Shown here piece after piece: positions 1-9,000 of a DNA stretch of 64,000 bases. This DNA is from Crocinitomix catalasitica ATCC 23190 (GTDB lineage: Bacteria > Bacteroidota > Bacteroidia > Flavobacteriales_D > Crocinitomicaceae). Positions within the stretch are counted from its first letter, which is position 1. Each line of letters starts with the position of its first letter. The stretch covers positions 124,001 to 188,000 of the forward strand of contig NZ_KK211318.1 in the NCBI RefSeq assembly GCF_000621625.1. The letters are read 5' to 3'. The notes below the pieces were generated by a model, which saw only the letters and a program-made list of their open reading frames with translations, did not search any database and had not been told where the DNA came from. The translations under genes and the position numbers were made by a program.

Positions 1-58
1 GAATTTGAAGCCGCTTGGTTTTAGTATTGACGCAAAAGGGGATTATCAATTTAATTAA
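1..58 (+). CDS. 3' end of a gene truncated by the window edge
   Basis: One frame stays open from base 2 to a TAA at 56-58 and encodes the tail LKPLGFSIDAKGDYQFN. It is directly followed by a good terminator hairpin, which supports a real plus-strand gene ending here. Eighteen residues are too few to name the product. Confidence 0.5.
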   Translation, partial: NLKPLGFSIDAKGDYQFN

Positions 59-71
59 AAAGGGGCATAAA

Positions 72-104
72 AAAATCCGTTCAATCATGGAAAGAACGGA
101 TTTT
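72..104. terminator. bidirectional intrinsic terminator
   Basis: An 11-bp perfect stem (aaaatccgttc at 72-82 with gaacggatttt at 94-104) carries an A-run on one side and a T-run on the other. It lies between a plus-strand gene ending at 58 and a minus-strand gene ending at 123, so it can serve both. Confidence 0.8.
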
Positions 105-122
105 AAATAATTTTTGATTGGC

Positions 123-539
123 TTAACCTAATTCAGTCATAATTACTTCAGTAGGTTCTCCTCTTAGAATCAATGCTAAAATACTTTCAACATCAACGTC
201 ATCTAAACTTTTATAACCAATTCCAACAGCTACGCGTTCCAATACTTTTTCTTCGTTCTCACCAATTTTACCATCAGCGTGTACCATTTTCACCAACTCA
301 ATAATTTGTTCGAATCGTTCGTGACGATCTACTGGTGGTTGAATAGCCAATTTTCTAGGGTTTTCAATAATCTCATTAATTTGATCCTCGTTCAAACCAA
401 TTTTATGCCCCATTTTGTGTAAAAGCTTGCATTCTTCGTCAGAAACTACACCATCAGCTTTTGCTATTAATATCATATTTCTGAAATGGCTACGGTCTTT
501 TTTGCGACCACCAGTTTCAAATAATTCTCCAATTGACAT
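123..539 (-). CDS. TerB-family protein (tellurite-resistance-like)
   Basis: This 138-aa soluble, all-helical protein has the two repeated acidic ADG motifs of the TerB fold, at residues 28-30 (ADGVVSDEE) and 88-90 (ADGKIGENEE). In TerB these loops bind divalent metal. There is no signal peptide, so it should be cytoplasmic. TerB domains are found in tellurite/stress operons and as stand-alone proteins. No other ter gene lies nearby, so the specific role is open. It is probably transcribed alone, with a terminator 19 bp past its stop. Confidence 0.8.
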   Translation of the reverse strand: MSIGELFETGGRKKDRSHFRNMILIAKADGVVSDEECKLLHKMGHKIGLNEDQINEIIENPRKLAIQPPVDRHERFEQIIELVKMVHADGKIGENEEKVLERVAVGIGYKSLDDVDVESILALILRGEPTEVIMTELG

Positions 540-601
540 ATCGTGTTATTTTTTGTGCAAAAATAAAATATACTTCTTTTATTTCCTATTATTAATTTAC
601 T

Positions 602-1324
602 TTAATCTACTTTCTTAAATTGTAATAATTCATTGCCTTTTGTGTCCATCATAATCAGACTCAAATCCTTAATTGTATAGTTGGCTACTTTGTTCAATTC
701 TAATAAAAAGGCAGTTTCAATTTCTTGTTCCGGACAGAATTTCTTTGTTGAAATAACTGGTCCAAATTTTAATTCAGTTGGCGTCAATAAATCAATACGA
801 CCATTAATTGTATTACAAGTACCATTGCCAAACAATCTCAATTCGTTGGCATTGACTTCAATACTAGGTCTTTGACTTGTAATTTCAATTGTTTTACCAC
901 CAATTGCCGTCAATGCCCATATATCATGAATTCTAAAATATTCGACATCCATTTCTTTTGAGATTTCTTTCACCAATACGCGTTTAATCGTCGCACGATC
1001 TGCTGCGATTGTTTCAGGATCTAACTTGACCGTGCGCACTACCAATTTATATTTATAACCAGGTTGATAATCAAATCCATCAATTCTACCGGTTGTATTT
1101 TTCCAAGCACCTTCTGTGATTGTTTCATTCTCTTGAATCATCAAACAAGGCATTGGTGCAACACCAGCACATTGACTATAATAACTATTCACCCAGATAA
1201 TAGATTCGTCTTCGTTTAAAACCATGTCTTTTATTTCAGTTTCTACTGCATCTTTGGTCGTACCACAGGCAGCGAACAAAAGTAAGAAGAAGGGGAGTGC
1301 TATAATATTCAATTTCATCATCAT
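602..1324 (-). CDS. DUF4377/META-domain lipoprotein
   Basis: The 240-aa product starts with a lipoprotein signal whose lipobox Cys is near residue 20 (LFAAC). A DUF4377-type segment spans about 45-110, marked by the string VNSYYSQCAGVAPMPCLMIQ. The C-terminal half from about 133 is a META (HslJ-like) domain, with DIWALTAIGG and FGNGTCNTINGR. META proteins are linked to envelope stress and antibiotic tolerance in enterobacteria, but function here is not known. Three Met codons open the ORF and the exact start is ambiguous by one or two codons. It is probably an outer-membrane-anchored periplasmic protein. Confidence 0.75.
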   Translation of the reverse strand: MMMKLNIIALPFFLLLFAACGTTKDAVETEIKDMVLNEDESIIWVNSYYSQCAGVAPMPCLMIQENETITEGAWKNTTGRIDGFDYQPGYKYKLVVRTVKLDPETIAADRATIKRVLVKEISKEMDVEYFRIHDIWALTAIGGKTIEITSQRPSIEVNANELRLFGNGTCNTINGRIDLLTPTELKFGPVISTKKFCPEQEIETAFLLELNKVANYTIKDLSLIMMDTKGNELLQFKKVD

Positions 1325-1374
1325 TCATTTTTTATTATTCAACCCTAAAAAGCGTGCCGAATTGATGCAAAAAT

Positions 1375-1406
1375 AAAAAAGACACCGCTAATTAGGTGTC
1401 TTTTTT
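1375..1406 (-). terminator. intrinsic terminator after the first 348-aa paralogue
   Basis: The sequence aaaaaagacacc, an 8-nt loop and ggtgtctttttt form a 12-bp perfect stem with T-runs in both directions. It separates the gene ending at 1481 from the lipoprotein gene starting at 1324. Confidence 0.85.
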
Positions 1407-1480
1407 AATAATTTCGATTAAGTAACCATTTTAGCCCTCCAAACCTGCATCGATTTACGAAGAAGGGGAGCGAAAGTAGG

Positions 1481-2527
1481 TTAATAAGTTATCGTTGTGC
1501 TTTTAATCAATTCGTCTTTTTTATTGAAACGTTCCAATGCGGTTACATTTCCATCTTCGTTATAAGCATATTTAGTGGTATATGTATATCTTTTTTTGTA
1601 AGATGATTTATGATAAACAACCTGGTTGTTCTCATATTTATATTCGTTATTACTCAAGACTTTGCCTTTGTGATAACTCTTGCTAAATATTGGTTTTTCT
1701 CTATCATTTAAATAGGTAGCATGATAAAGCAATTGGTTTTTACTATCAAATTTTTTATACTCAACCAATGATGAATCTGCACGATTTACTTTTGAAATGA
1801 ATTTGATTATTTTACCTTTTTCATCGAAAGTTTCCTGCACATAAATTAAATAATCTTTGTCTACTTCTTCCCATTTACAAATTTGATTGGTGTTTTTCTT
1901 TTTCTCCAATACCTCTCCTTCGTCTTTGCAGTCGAAGGTCCATTCTTTCAAAATTTTTCCTTTGCCATTTAATAGCGTCGACTTGGATTTTGTGCATTCC
2001 GAAAAATATTCATAATCCCATTGGCGGTGTAATTTTTCTCCGCCTTTTTTAAAGGTTTTTGATTGCGCTACACAACCATCTTGATTGTAGGTCCATGTAT
2101 TTTTTGTTGTGATTTTGTTCTTTTTATTTAAAGTTTCAAAGAAGATCAGATCACCAGCATCATTCCATTGATAATGAATGGTGGTTTGCAATTTACCCTT
2201 CTTATAACTTGTATAATTTTTAAGTTGGCCGTTTTCATAATCCGTTTTCACTTCTGAAATCACTTTGTTTTTTTCGTTGAAACCTGAAAAATTGATCATA
2301 TTGCCGTCAGCGTCAAATATCTTGACATATTTTTTTGCCGTTCCTTTTTTAGGTTTAAAAACTTCGTATGAAATTTTTTCGGAAGGCTTTACTATCTTAT
2401 GTTTAACGGGCATATAGTCGAATGGAATGGTAGACATATATTGCGCGAAATTGTATTCCGAATTATTTTGTGCGTTGACAATAGAAACGCAGACAAAACT
2501 CATGATGAGAAGCGTTGATTTTAACAT
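1481..2527 (-). CDS. secreted YD/YwqK-like repeat protein, paralogue A
   Basis: This 348-aa protein has a Sec signal peptide (cleavage near VNAQ, residue 19-20). It is built of degenerate 20-25-residue units of the type YxYNxDGNxxxxxxFNKKxxL, typical of the beta-rich YD/RHS and YwqK-like repeat families. The units run from about residue 65 to the end. It is basic and lacks a T9SS sorting domain. It lies 135 bp after its tandem paralogue, which has the same length and repeat layout, so a local gene duplication is likely. No enzyme motif is visible. The product may be a periplasmic or surface repeat protein of unknown function. Confidence 0.65.
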   Translation of the reverse strand: MLKSTLLIMSFVCVSIVNAQNNSEYNFAQYMSTIPFDYMPVKHKIVKPSEKISYEVFKPKKGTAKKYVKIFDADGNMINFSGFNEKNKVISEVKTDYENGQLKNYTSYKKGKLQTTIHYQWNDAGDLIFFETLNKKNKITTKNTWTYNQDGCVAQSKTFKKGGEKLHRQWDYEYFSECTKSKSTLLNGKGKILKEWTFDCKDEGEVLEKKKNTNQICKWEEVDKDYLIYVQETFDEKGKIIKFISKVNRADSSLVEYKKFDSKNQLLYHATYLNDREKPIFSKSYHKGKVLSNNEYKYENNQVVYHKSSYKKRYTYTTKYAYNEDGNVTALERFNKKDELIKSTTITY

Positions 2528-2662
2528 AGGGGTTATTTTTAATTAGTGGTTGTATGCTATAACTGTTGATCATACAAATAGTTACATATTTATTTGAAAA
2601 TTAATTAAAAACCCAGCTTCCTTTTGTTCTGAAAGCTAATCCTCGTTTGAAAAGAGCGCCTG

Positions 2663-3709
2663 TTAATAAGTAATGGAAGTATATGATATGAGCTGCTCGT
2701 TTTTATTGAATACTTTTAAACTGATCAAATTGTCGTCGGCATTGTATTGGTATTTGGTGGTTCTTTTGTACTTGTTTCTATAAGACGTCTCATGCGAAAT
2801 AAGGAGGTCATTTTCGTATTCGTAAATATTCAAATTAAGGATCTTATTATTTTTAAAGGTCAATACCTTCAGCGGTCTTTTTCGACTGTTGAGGTAAGTC
2901 GCATGAAAAATCAATTCTTCTTTAAAATTAAACCGTTTATATTCCACCATTGACGAATCACTTTTATTTACCTTGGTGATATTCTTGATCACTTTTCCTT
3001 TTTCATCAAACGATTGATTGACATAGATTAAATAAATCTGATCAACTTCCTCCCATTTATTCGTTGAATTCTTTTTTTGCTTCGTTTTCACTGAATCACT
3101 GGCGTCTTTCTGTGCATAAGTCCATGTTTTTAGGACTTCACCTTTGCCATTTTTAAGTACTGATTTTGATTTATTACAAGCAGAATGATAAGCGTAAAAC
3201 CAAGCTAAATCAATTTTTTCTGTTCCTTTTTTATAATCAATGGACGATTCTAGGCAATTGTCCGAATTATAGGTCCAGGTATTCTTATTGACCACCTTAT
3301 TCTTTCTATTCCGCTCTTCCATCAAGGTCATTTTACGATCGGCATTCCAAGCATAGGTCATCGATTTTTCTAGCCTATTTCGAATATAAGTGCTGTAGTG
3401 CTGCATTTTCCCATTGGCATATTCAGCTTTAATTTCTGAAATCAGTCTGTCCTTCGCATCATAACCTTTTAAGCTGGTCATATTTCCGTTGGTATCAAAT
3501 AATTTTACATAATATTTACTCGTCCCTTTTTGAATATTCTCAATTTTATAAGTGATTTGGGGCACAACTTTTTTAACTTGATGCCGCACCGGTAAATGGC
3601 TAAAAGTTGAATAACCTGTGAAATAGGCCTTATTGTATTGGGGTAAGTTTTGACTAATGCCCGCACCGCTAACTAATAGAAGAATGATGCTGAGTATTAA
3701 TTTTTTCAT
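2663..3709 (-). CDS. secreted YD/YwqK-like repeat protein, paralogue B
   Basis: This 348-aa protein has a signal peptide (MKKLILSIILLLVSGAGISQ). It aligns along its full length with the next gene downstream: shared anchors include KKGT.KYYVKLFD.NGNM near residue 60-75, NTWTYN near 145, WEEVD.IYLIYV near 220 and KYQYN near the C-terminus. The two copies have diverged mainly at surface-like positions, so the duplication is not recent. A 48-bp sequence that is repeated ahead of the flippase gene lies 44 bp upstream of its start. Function unknown. Confidence 0.65.
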   Translation of the reverse strand: MKKLILSIILLLVSGAGISQNLPQYNKAYFTGYSTFSHLPVRHQVKKVVPQITYKIENIQKGTSKYYVKLFDTNGNMTSLKGYDAKDRLISEIKAEYANGKMQHYSTYIRNRLEKSMTYAWNADRKMTLMEERNRKNKVVNKNTWTYNSDNCLESSIDYKKGTEKIDLAWFYAYHSACNKSKSVLKNGKGEVLKTWTYAQKDASDSVKTKQKKNSTNKWEEVDQIYLIYVNQSFDEKGKVIKNITKVNKSDSSMVEYKRFNFKEELIFHATYLNSRKRPLKVLTFKNNKILNLNIYEYENDLLISHETSYRNKYKRTTKYQYNADDNLISLKVFNKNEQLISYTSITY

Positions 3710-3752
3710 AGCGGGTAATTTTTTCCGTTATCGATTGTATAGGAGGCTAAAT

Positions 3753-3800
3753 ATAGAAAGTTACAAAGTTTTTGTGGCTACATTTAAACATTCCTTACTT
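3753..3800. repeat. 48-bp direct repeat, copy 1
   Basis: Bases 3753-3800 are identical to 4363-4410; similarity stops abruptly on both sides. The copy starts 44 bp upstream of the paralogue B start codon. Confidence 0.95.
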
Positions 3801-4362
3801 CTGATTTTGTCAAATGTTCAACTCAAATTAAATTAGCAGGCAGTTGATGGTTGGAACATTGTACTTATACTAGAAGCATCAGAGAAATTCAAAACACGTT
3901 TGGCAATCGTACAACTTTTATTTCTTCTTACTTTTTTTACAGCAAAAAAAGTAAGCAAAAAAGGCTGCCTGGCTGGGCCTACATCCAATAGCCCGCTTTT
4001 ACTCACCAACACCACTCTTGTAATTGGAAAAGGTCGGCGATCTCCAATCAAAGATTGGAGCTTCCTCACTTTTTAGCCAATTTCAATTCATTTCTTATGG
4101 TTCTTAAAAGAATGGCATCGACGCTCTTAGTTATTAGTGAAGCATTTTGGACAACACTATAAACGTTTAAATGAAAATATTTGTATCATCAGTAATTCCA
4201 AAACATTTTCTTCTTGTTTAAGTGATCATATAAACAAACCCATTTTATGACTGATTCTCTATTAACAGCAAAGAGTCAATTGAAATAAGAAATTTAATTC
4301 CTTTTAAAAAAGTATGAATGGCTATTATCTATGTTTAATAGATAATTAAGCAGTTAATAAAG
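3801..4362. other. gene-free segment between direct repeats, with hairpin-rich intergenic element
   Basis: No convincing gene lies here. Two strong hairpins stand out. One at 3927-3955 has a 12-bp stem, cttac plus seven T paired with seven A plus gtaag. The other at 4042-4060 is ctccaatc-aaa-gattggag. A 78-aa minus-strand ORF (3833-4069) crosses both and reads like low-complexity translation of this element. From memory, closely similar DNA recurs between genes in other Bacteroidota and is often mis-called as a hypothetical protein; this was not checked here. The remaining part, 4081-4362, is AT-rich and featureless. Confidence 0.55.
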
Positions 4363-4410
4363 ATAGAAAGTTACAAAGTTTTTGTGGCTACATTTAAACA
4401 TTCCTTACTT
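4363..4410. repeat. 48-bp direct repeat, copy 2
   Basis: This is an identical copy of 3753-3800 in the same orientation. It ends 31 bp before the flippase ATG at 4442. The distance between copies is 610 bp. Confidence 0.95.
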
Positions 4411-4441
4411 TTATGCGTACTTAATGGCAAGCGAATAGCAC

Positions 4442-5893
4442 ATGCAAAAAAAATTCTTATCAAATCTGGTTTTAATCGTTCTATTGAACCTTTTAATTAA
4501 GCCATTTTATTTATTGGGAATTGATGCCGAAATTCAAGTGAGGTTAGGGGAGGAAGTCTATGGAAACTATTTCTCATTACTCAATTTTTCATTCCTTTTA
4601 AATATCCTTTTAGATTTAGGTTTAACCAATTACAATACGCGGAATATTGCGCAGCATCCCAAATTAATCACGAATCACTTTTATAAAATCATGTCATTGC
4701 GCATGATGCTTTTCATTCTATATGCTGTATTTACCGGTTTTACCGGTCTGTTGATAGGTTATTCTGGATACGAATTTTATTTGCTCAGTCTCTTAATGGT
4801 GAACCAATTTTTTGTCGCTATTATTCAATTTACGCGGTCTAATTTTACAGGACTACACCTATTTAAAACAGATGCATTTATCTCTGTCATCGATCGGAGT
4901 TTATTGATCATTATTTGTTCTGCCTTATTGTGGACCAATTGGTTTGACGGTGAGTTGAGAATTGAGTGGTTTATTTATGCGCAGACCTTTGCTTATGGTT
5001 TAACCGCCTTCTTTTCAATGGCATTATTGTACAATAAAGTCGGTCGAATTAAATTCAATTTAAAAAAGGCATATTCATCTGCAGTATTAAAAAAGAGTTT
5101 CCCTTATGCTTTGCTGATTCTTTTAATGATGATGTACAATAGGATTGATGCAGTGATGTTAGAACGATTTTTACCTAATGGGGATGAGCAAGCAGGGATT
5201 TATGCCCAAGGATTCAGGATTTTAGATGCCGTAAACATGTTCGCATTATTGTTCGCAGGATTATTATTGCCCATTTTCGCGCGACTGATCAAAGAGAAAA
5301 GCTCGATCAATGCAATGCTTACATTGGCATTTCGTATCCTCTTTGTTTTTAGTTCGATTTTTGCTATTACAGCATATTTTTATCAGCAAGAATTATTGGC
5401 ATTACGCTATCCCAATAGTCCAGTCGAAGCGGCCACAGCTTTCGGTTATTTAATTCTAAGTTTTGTTCCAATCTCAATGACCTATGTATTTGGTACCTTA
5501 TTAACAGCGAATGGGAGTTTACGGCACTTGAATATAATGGCAGTTTTTGGATTGATTTTAAATGTGGTATTGAACCTGATTCTAATTCAAAAATTCGAAG
5601 CGGTAGGTGCTGCAATGGCGACATTGATAACGCAATTCGTTACAGCCATTATACAAATATGGTTGGCTTATAAAATATTTAAACTGCCGATAAATTTCAA
5701 ATTAATAGCAGTTGTGGTAGTTTTTGTATCGTTTTTAGTTGGGATTAACCATTACGGTAAAGCCATGATAACGTGGAATGTAATTTACCTCATGCTCGCA
5801 ACAATGACCTTAGGTATGGTGGCTGCAATTTTGCTTAAATTATTTAATTTAAAAGATATCAAGCAAATACTGATAACCAAGTCAGAAGATTAA
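4442..5893 (+). CDS. oligosaccharide flippase family protein (Wzx/MOP superfamily)
   Basis: The 483-aa integral membrane protein has about 12-14 hydrophobic segments spread evenly over its length. Its N-terminal pattern of a charged start, then a GxEVYGNYFSLLNFS stretch near residues 36-50, is usual for polysaccharide biosynthesis/export proteins of the MOP superfamily. Such proteins flip undecaprenyl- or lipid-linked sugars across the inner membrane. No glycosyltransferase or polymerase gene is adjacent, so it is an orphan flippase and its substrate cannot be guessed. It ends convergently with the next gene, sharing 4 bp. Confidence 0.8.
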   Translation: MQKKFLSNLVLIVLLNLLIKPFYLLGIDAEIQVRLGEEVYGNYFSLLNFSFLLNILLDLGLTNYNTRNIAQHPKLITNHFYKIMSLRMMLFILYAVFTGFTGLLIGYSGYEFYLLSLLMVNQFFVAIIQFTRSNFTGLHLFKTDAFISVIDRSLLIIICSALLWTNWFDGELRIEWFIYAQTFAYGLTAFFSMALLYNKVGRIKFNLKKAYSSAVLKKSFPYALLILLMMMYNRIDAVMLERFLPNGDEQAGIYAQGFRILDAVNMFALLFAGLLLPIFARLIKEKSSINAMLTLAFRILFVFSSIFAITAYFYQQELLALRYPNSPVEAATAFGYLILSFVPISMTYVFGTLLTANGSLRHLNIMAVFGLILNVVLNLILIQKFEAVGAAMATLITQFVTAIIQIWLAYKIFKLPINFKLIAVVVVFVSFLVGINHYGKAMITWNVIYLMLATMTLGMVAAILLKLFNLKDIKQILITKSED

Positions 5894-6192
5894 TTGTAGG
5901 TAAAAATCACCAAAGTCAATCCTAATAATAACGTCATAGCTACAAGTCCTTTTGTAAACTCGTACATATTCCATCTAAAATTAGTGAAGTAGAATAAAAA
6001 CATATTGGGTAGCATACAAAAAATTAAAATATCCTGTTGGTTGGATGAGCTGTGTAAAGCCATATCAACATATTCAGATATTCCAATTCCTCTTCCTCTC
6101 GTTTTGATAGGGAAAGAGATTAAAAAGCCAACGATAGGTAAAACTGCTCCGAAAAGAATACCTACTAATGTTTTATCTAATTTTTCTTTCAT
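5890..6192 (-). CDS. small membrane protein, hypothetical
   Basis: This 100-aa protein has three likely transmembrane segments, at about residues 8-27, 53-70 and 80-98. A basic loop (KTRGRG) lies between the first two. It begins 4 bp after the surE stop and so is probably co-transcribed with surE. Its last codons overlap the stop of the convergent flippase gene. I do not recognise the family. Confidence 0.6.
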   Translation of the reverse strand: MKEKLDKTLVGILFGAVLPIVGFLISFPIKTRGRGIGISEYVDMALHSSSNQQDILIFCMLPNMFLFYFTNFRWNMYEFTKGLVAMTLLLGLTLVIFTYN

Positions 6193-6196
6193 AATT

Positions 6197-6967
6197 TTAT
6201 TTTAAATCCCATTCGTTTAATTCCGAAATCAGGTGATGTGCTGTCATGTCAAACTGAGTAGGTACGATAGATACATAATTATGATCTAAGGCCCACATGT
6301 CGGTGTCTTCACCTTTGTCAGTGGTATTAAAATTACCCGTTAACCAGAAGTATTCGTTTCCTGAAGGATCCGTTCTTTTATCAAAAGAGTCTTCCCAATA
6401 TGCATGTCCTTGACGACAAACTTTCATGCCTTTAATAGCTGCTAATTTCCCTTTAGGAATATTCACATTCAAACAAGTTCCTTTTTGCAAACCTCGTTCA
6501 ATAACAGTTTTAGCAATTTTGTGGGCGAAATGACCACTGGCTTCAAAATCGGCATGGAAACTATGATCTAATAAAGAGAAGCCGATACTCGGAATACCTT
6601 CAATAGCCCCCTCAACTGCGGCAGACATTGTTCCCGAATACAAAACGTTAGAGGCAGCATTCGATCCGTGATTGATTCCTGATACTAAAAGCGCTGGTCG
6701 GTCTTTAATGATTTCATAAATTGCCAACTTTACACAATCAACAGGAGTACCTGTACATGTATAAGCATCAATACCCGGAAATTGACTTGATTTTCTTAAC
6801 CTAAGTGGGTCTTTAATAGTAATAGCATGTCCCATTCCACTTTGAGGTTGGTCTGGTGCAACTACAATAATATCTCCAAGAGGTTTCATTGATTCAACGA
6901 GTTGATGGATGCCTTTGGCATAGATACTGTCGTCGTTCGTGATTAAAATAAGTGGTTTATCTGCCAT
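6197..6967 (-). CDS. surE: 5'/3'-nucleotidase SurE
   Basis: SurE removes phosphate from nucleoside 5'- and 3'-monophosphates and helps stationary-phase survival. The 256-aa length is normal for the family. The metal-binding ITNDD motif is at residues 9-13, followed by GIHQL, the VAPDQPQSGMGHAIT loop (about 37-51), GTPVDCV and SGINHGSN (about 96-103). All expected metal and phosphate ligands are therefore present. It is a cytoplasmic, divalent-metal-dependent enzyme. The small membrane-protein gene follows after only 4 bp. Confidence 0.95.
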   Translation of the reverse strand: MADKPLILITNDDSIYAKGIHQLVESMKPLGDIIVVAPDQPQSGMGHAITIKDPLRLRKSSQFPGIDAYTCTGTPVDCVKLAIYEIIKDRPALLVSGINHGSNAASNVLYSGTMSAAVEGAIEGIPSIGFSLLDHSFHADFEASGHFAHKIAKTVIERGLQKGTCLNVNIPKGKLAAIKGMKVCRQGHAYWEDSFDKRTDPSGNEYFWLTGNFNTTDKGEDTDMWALDHNYVSIVPTQFDMTAHHLISELNEWDLK

Positions 6968-7091
6968 GGTTTTATTTCTATCACAAATTTGGCAATTTAT
7001 TTTCGTCTTACTAAATTTTAAGGTTATGTTTTTTTAACCATTAGTCAGATGAGTTGAAAATAGGATACAAAATAAGGGCGTGTATGGCAAG

Positions 7092-7631
7092 TTATTTTTT
7101 TTCAGGCACAATCTCATTCAATATGATGAGTTGCCCTTCAAAAGGTAGTAGTATCGTACCATTGGTCAATAAACCCAATCCATATATATGTGGATTATCA
7201 GTTTTATGAACAGCAATTCTTTCTGGTAAGTCAGCAGGATAATTATCACCAGTGACTAAAAACATTCGATAGAAATAATCTGCTTTTGGCATTTCTTCAG
7301 AATCAAAAATCATAAACTCTTGATTTCCTTCTTTTAAAATAATTTTATCTTTTGTGATACCCACCGTATCATTGATGGCAAATGTCGGTAACTCCTCTTC
7401 CGAGTATTCTTCGTTATACGTATAAATCGTATCTATCTTATAATTTCCGATAATCAATTCTCTTGATAATAGGTTCGCATCAGATTTGCTAATGCCACCT
7501 GAAGGTTTAACCGTGTTTGATAAAGTTTTAGAATCAGCAGGGTGCTGCGCCGTGGTTAGTCTTGGTTTTTTTCCTTGAGCAAAACTTCCAAAAGCTGTAA
7601 CAGTACAAAGTAAAACAATAATTAATTTCAT
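7092..7631 (-). CDS. secreted hypothetical protein
   Basis: The 179-aa product has a clear Sec signal peptide (MKLIIVLLCTVTAFGSFAQ). The mature part is soluble, acidic and predicted beta-rich, with no motif I can assign. It follows the TPM/LemA pair on the same strand with a 52-bp gap and may share their transcript. The protein is probably periplasmic. Confidence 0.6.
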   Translation of the reverse strand: MKLIIVLLCTVTAFGSFAQGKKPRLTTAQHPADSKTLSNTVKPSGGISKSDANLLSRELIIGNYKIDTIYTYNEEYSEEELPTFAINDTVGITKDKIILKEGNQEFMIFDSEEMPKADYFYRMFLVTGDNYPADLPERIAVHKTDNPHIYGLGLLTNGTILLPFEGQLIILNEIVPEKK

Positions 7632-7683
7632 ATCTAATTTTTTCTTAATTCATTCAAAATTTATGCCAAGGTTAATTCTTTAA

Positions 7684-9000
7684 TTACCATCCTCCACCAG
7701 ATCCACCACCTCTAGAACTCCCTCCGCCGAATGAACCGCCTCCGCCTCCGCCGCCAAACGATCCTCCGCCAAAGCTACCGGTATTTCGGGATCTTTGTTT
7801 CCGTGGAATTTTATAGTGTTTTACTACTTCATGTCCGCAATTGCTACAAGTATATTTTTTCTCGCCTTTGCCTGCTGAGGAGTAACTTGCCGATACAATC
7901 GCCTTATCGTATAACTTGGTATAAGTTAAAAAATTGCATTTAGCGCAGCGATTATAATTGTTAAACCACGATTTATAGGCTAAAATAAGGACTTCTTTTC
8001 GATCTACAGTTACCCAAACATCATAATCTATGGAATGAACAACCTCTTCAGCGATTTGACCTTTGCTCAAAAATTCATCTTCCTCTTTCTCTTCTAATTT
8101 GTGCATTAATTCCCCACTATCAAAACTAATACGTTCGGTATTTCGCCAATCGCGCAATAATTTTTTAGTATAAAAGATCAGGATCAGAAAAGGAATAGGG
8201 GCAAGGATCGGAAAAACCCACAACGAAAAATAACGCATTGTTTGGTACCGCTTGTACAAATCACTTTTTGAAAAGGAAATGAAAAGAAAAATGAGATAAA
8301 CTGATGTCAATAATATTACAAAAGCGGCGTAGAATCTAAATAAAGGTTTCTTATAAAAGGGGATAGATTCCTTTTTAGTTTCGTTTCCAACATCATCAGG
8401 ATTGCTATCATATAAGACTGCTTTATTGTATAAATGAGCACTAACAGCATCCATTCCACTCACAATTCCACCTACATAATCGTTCTTTTTAAAATAAGGG
8501 AACATATAGGTATCCTGAATTTTTTTCGAATCTGTATCTGTTAAAACGGATTCTAATCCTCTACCAGTAATAAACTCTAAACGATGCACATCATTCACCA
8601 CAAGAATTAATAATCCATTTTCAGTTTCCTTATCGCCAATACCCCAATAATTGAATAAATCTGTTCCCCAAGTTCGTGGCGTTGCGCCACCAATCGAATT
8701 CAAACAAACGATCATGATCTCATAATCTTTCTCTGTATTCAATCCATCAATAACGGATTGTAAATATGTGATTGATTTTTTTGTTAATAGGTTATGCGGA
8801 TCATAAATATTTTGATTCGATGCTACCTTAACATTCGGAACGGATTTATAATCTTCAATTGTTCCGTTGGTATTAATATTCTTGTAATTCTTTTTCGCTT
8901 GAGCCGATGATGGCAGGCTGAACTGCGCTTGGATATTTCCAAAAAAAAGAAAAACAAAACACAAAGTTAAAAGTCGATGTAATGCAATTTTACTGTTCAT
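7684..9000 (-). CDS. TPM-domain membrane protein with zinc ribbon and Gly-rich tail
   Basis: I chose the start MNSKIALHRLLTL at 9000, because it gives a clean signal peptide; an in-frame ATG 30 bp upstream would only add polar residues. The mature protein has a TPM (TLP18.3/Psb32/MOLO-1) domain at about 50-175, then two transmembrane segments around 220-275. A four-Cys ribbon follows (CAKC and CSNC, about 340-385), and then a C-terminal tail made almost only of Gly and Ser with GGGSFGGG repeats. TPM proteins often pair with LemA, as here: the lemA gene overlaps its start by 11 bp. TPM domains have been connected with membrane-protein turnover and acid phosphatase activity, but the role here is unproven. 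Confidence 0.85.
   Translation of the reverse strand: MNSKIALHRLLTLCFVFLFFGNIQAQFSLPSSAQAKKNYKNINTNGTIEDYKSVPNVKVASNQNIYDPHNLLTKKSITYLQSVIDGLNTEKDYEIMIVCLNSIGGATPRTWGTDLFNYWGIGDKETENGLLILVVNDVHRLEFITGRGLESVLTDTDSKKIQDTYMFPYFKKNDYVGGIVSGMDAVSAHLYNKAVLYDSNPDDVGNETKKESIPFYKKPLFRFYAAFVILLTSVYLIFLFISFSKSDLYKRYQTMRYFSLWVFPILAPIPFLILIFYTKKLLRDWRNTERISFDSGELMHKLEEKEEDEFLSKGQIAEEVVHSIDYDVWVTVDRKEVLILAYKSWFNNYNRCAKCNFLTYTKLYDKAIVSASYSSAGKGEKKYTCSNCGHEVVKHYKIPRKQRSRNTGSFGGGSFGGGGGGGSFGGGSSRGGGSGGGW

Noticed and set aside
3833-4069. 78-aa minus-strand ORF
   Set aside because: It is the translation of two hairpins in an intergenic element and has no domain.
3753-4410. Direct repeat as an insertion-sequence target duplication
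   Set aside because: 48 bp is far too long for a target duplication and there is no transposase between the copies.
4442-5893. A capsule or O-antigen locus around the flippase
   Set aside because: No glycosyltransferase, polymerase or sugar-nucleotide gene is near it; the GT2 gene at 45973 is 40 kb away.
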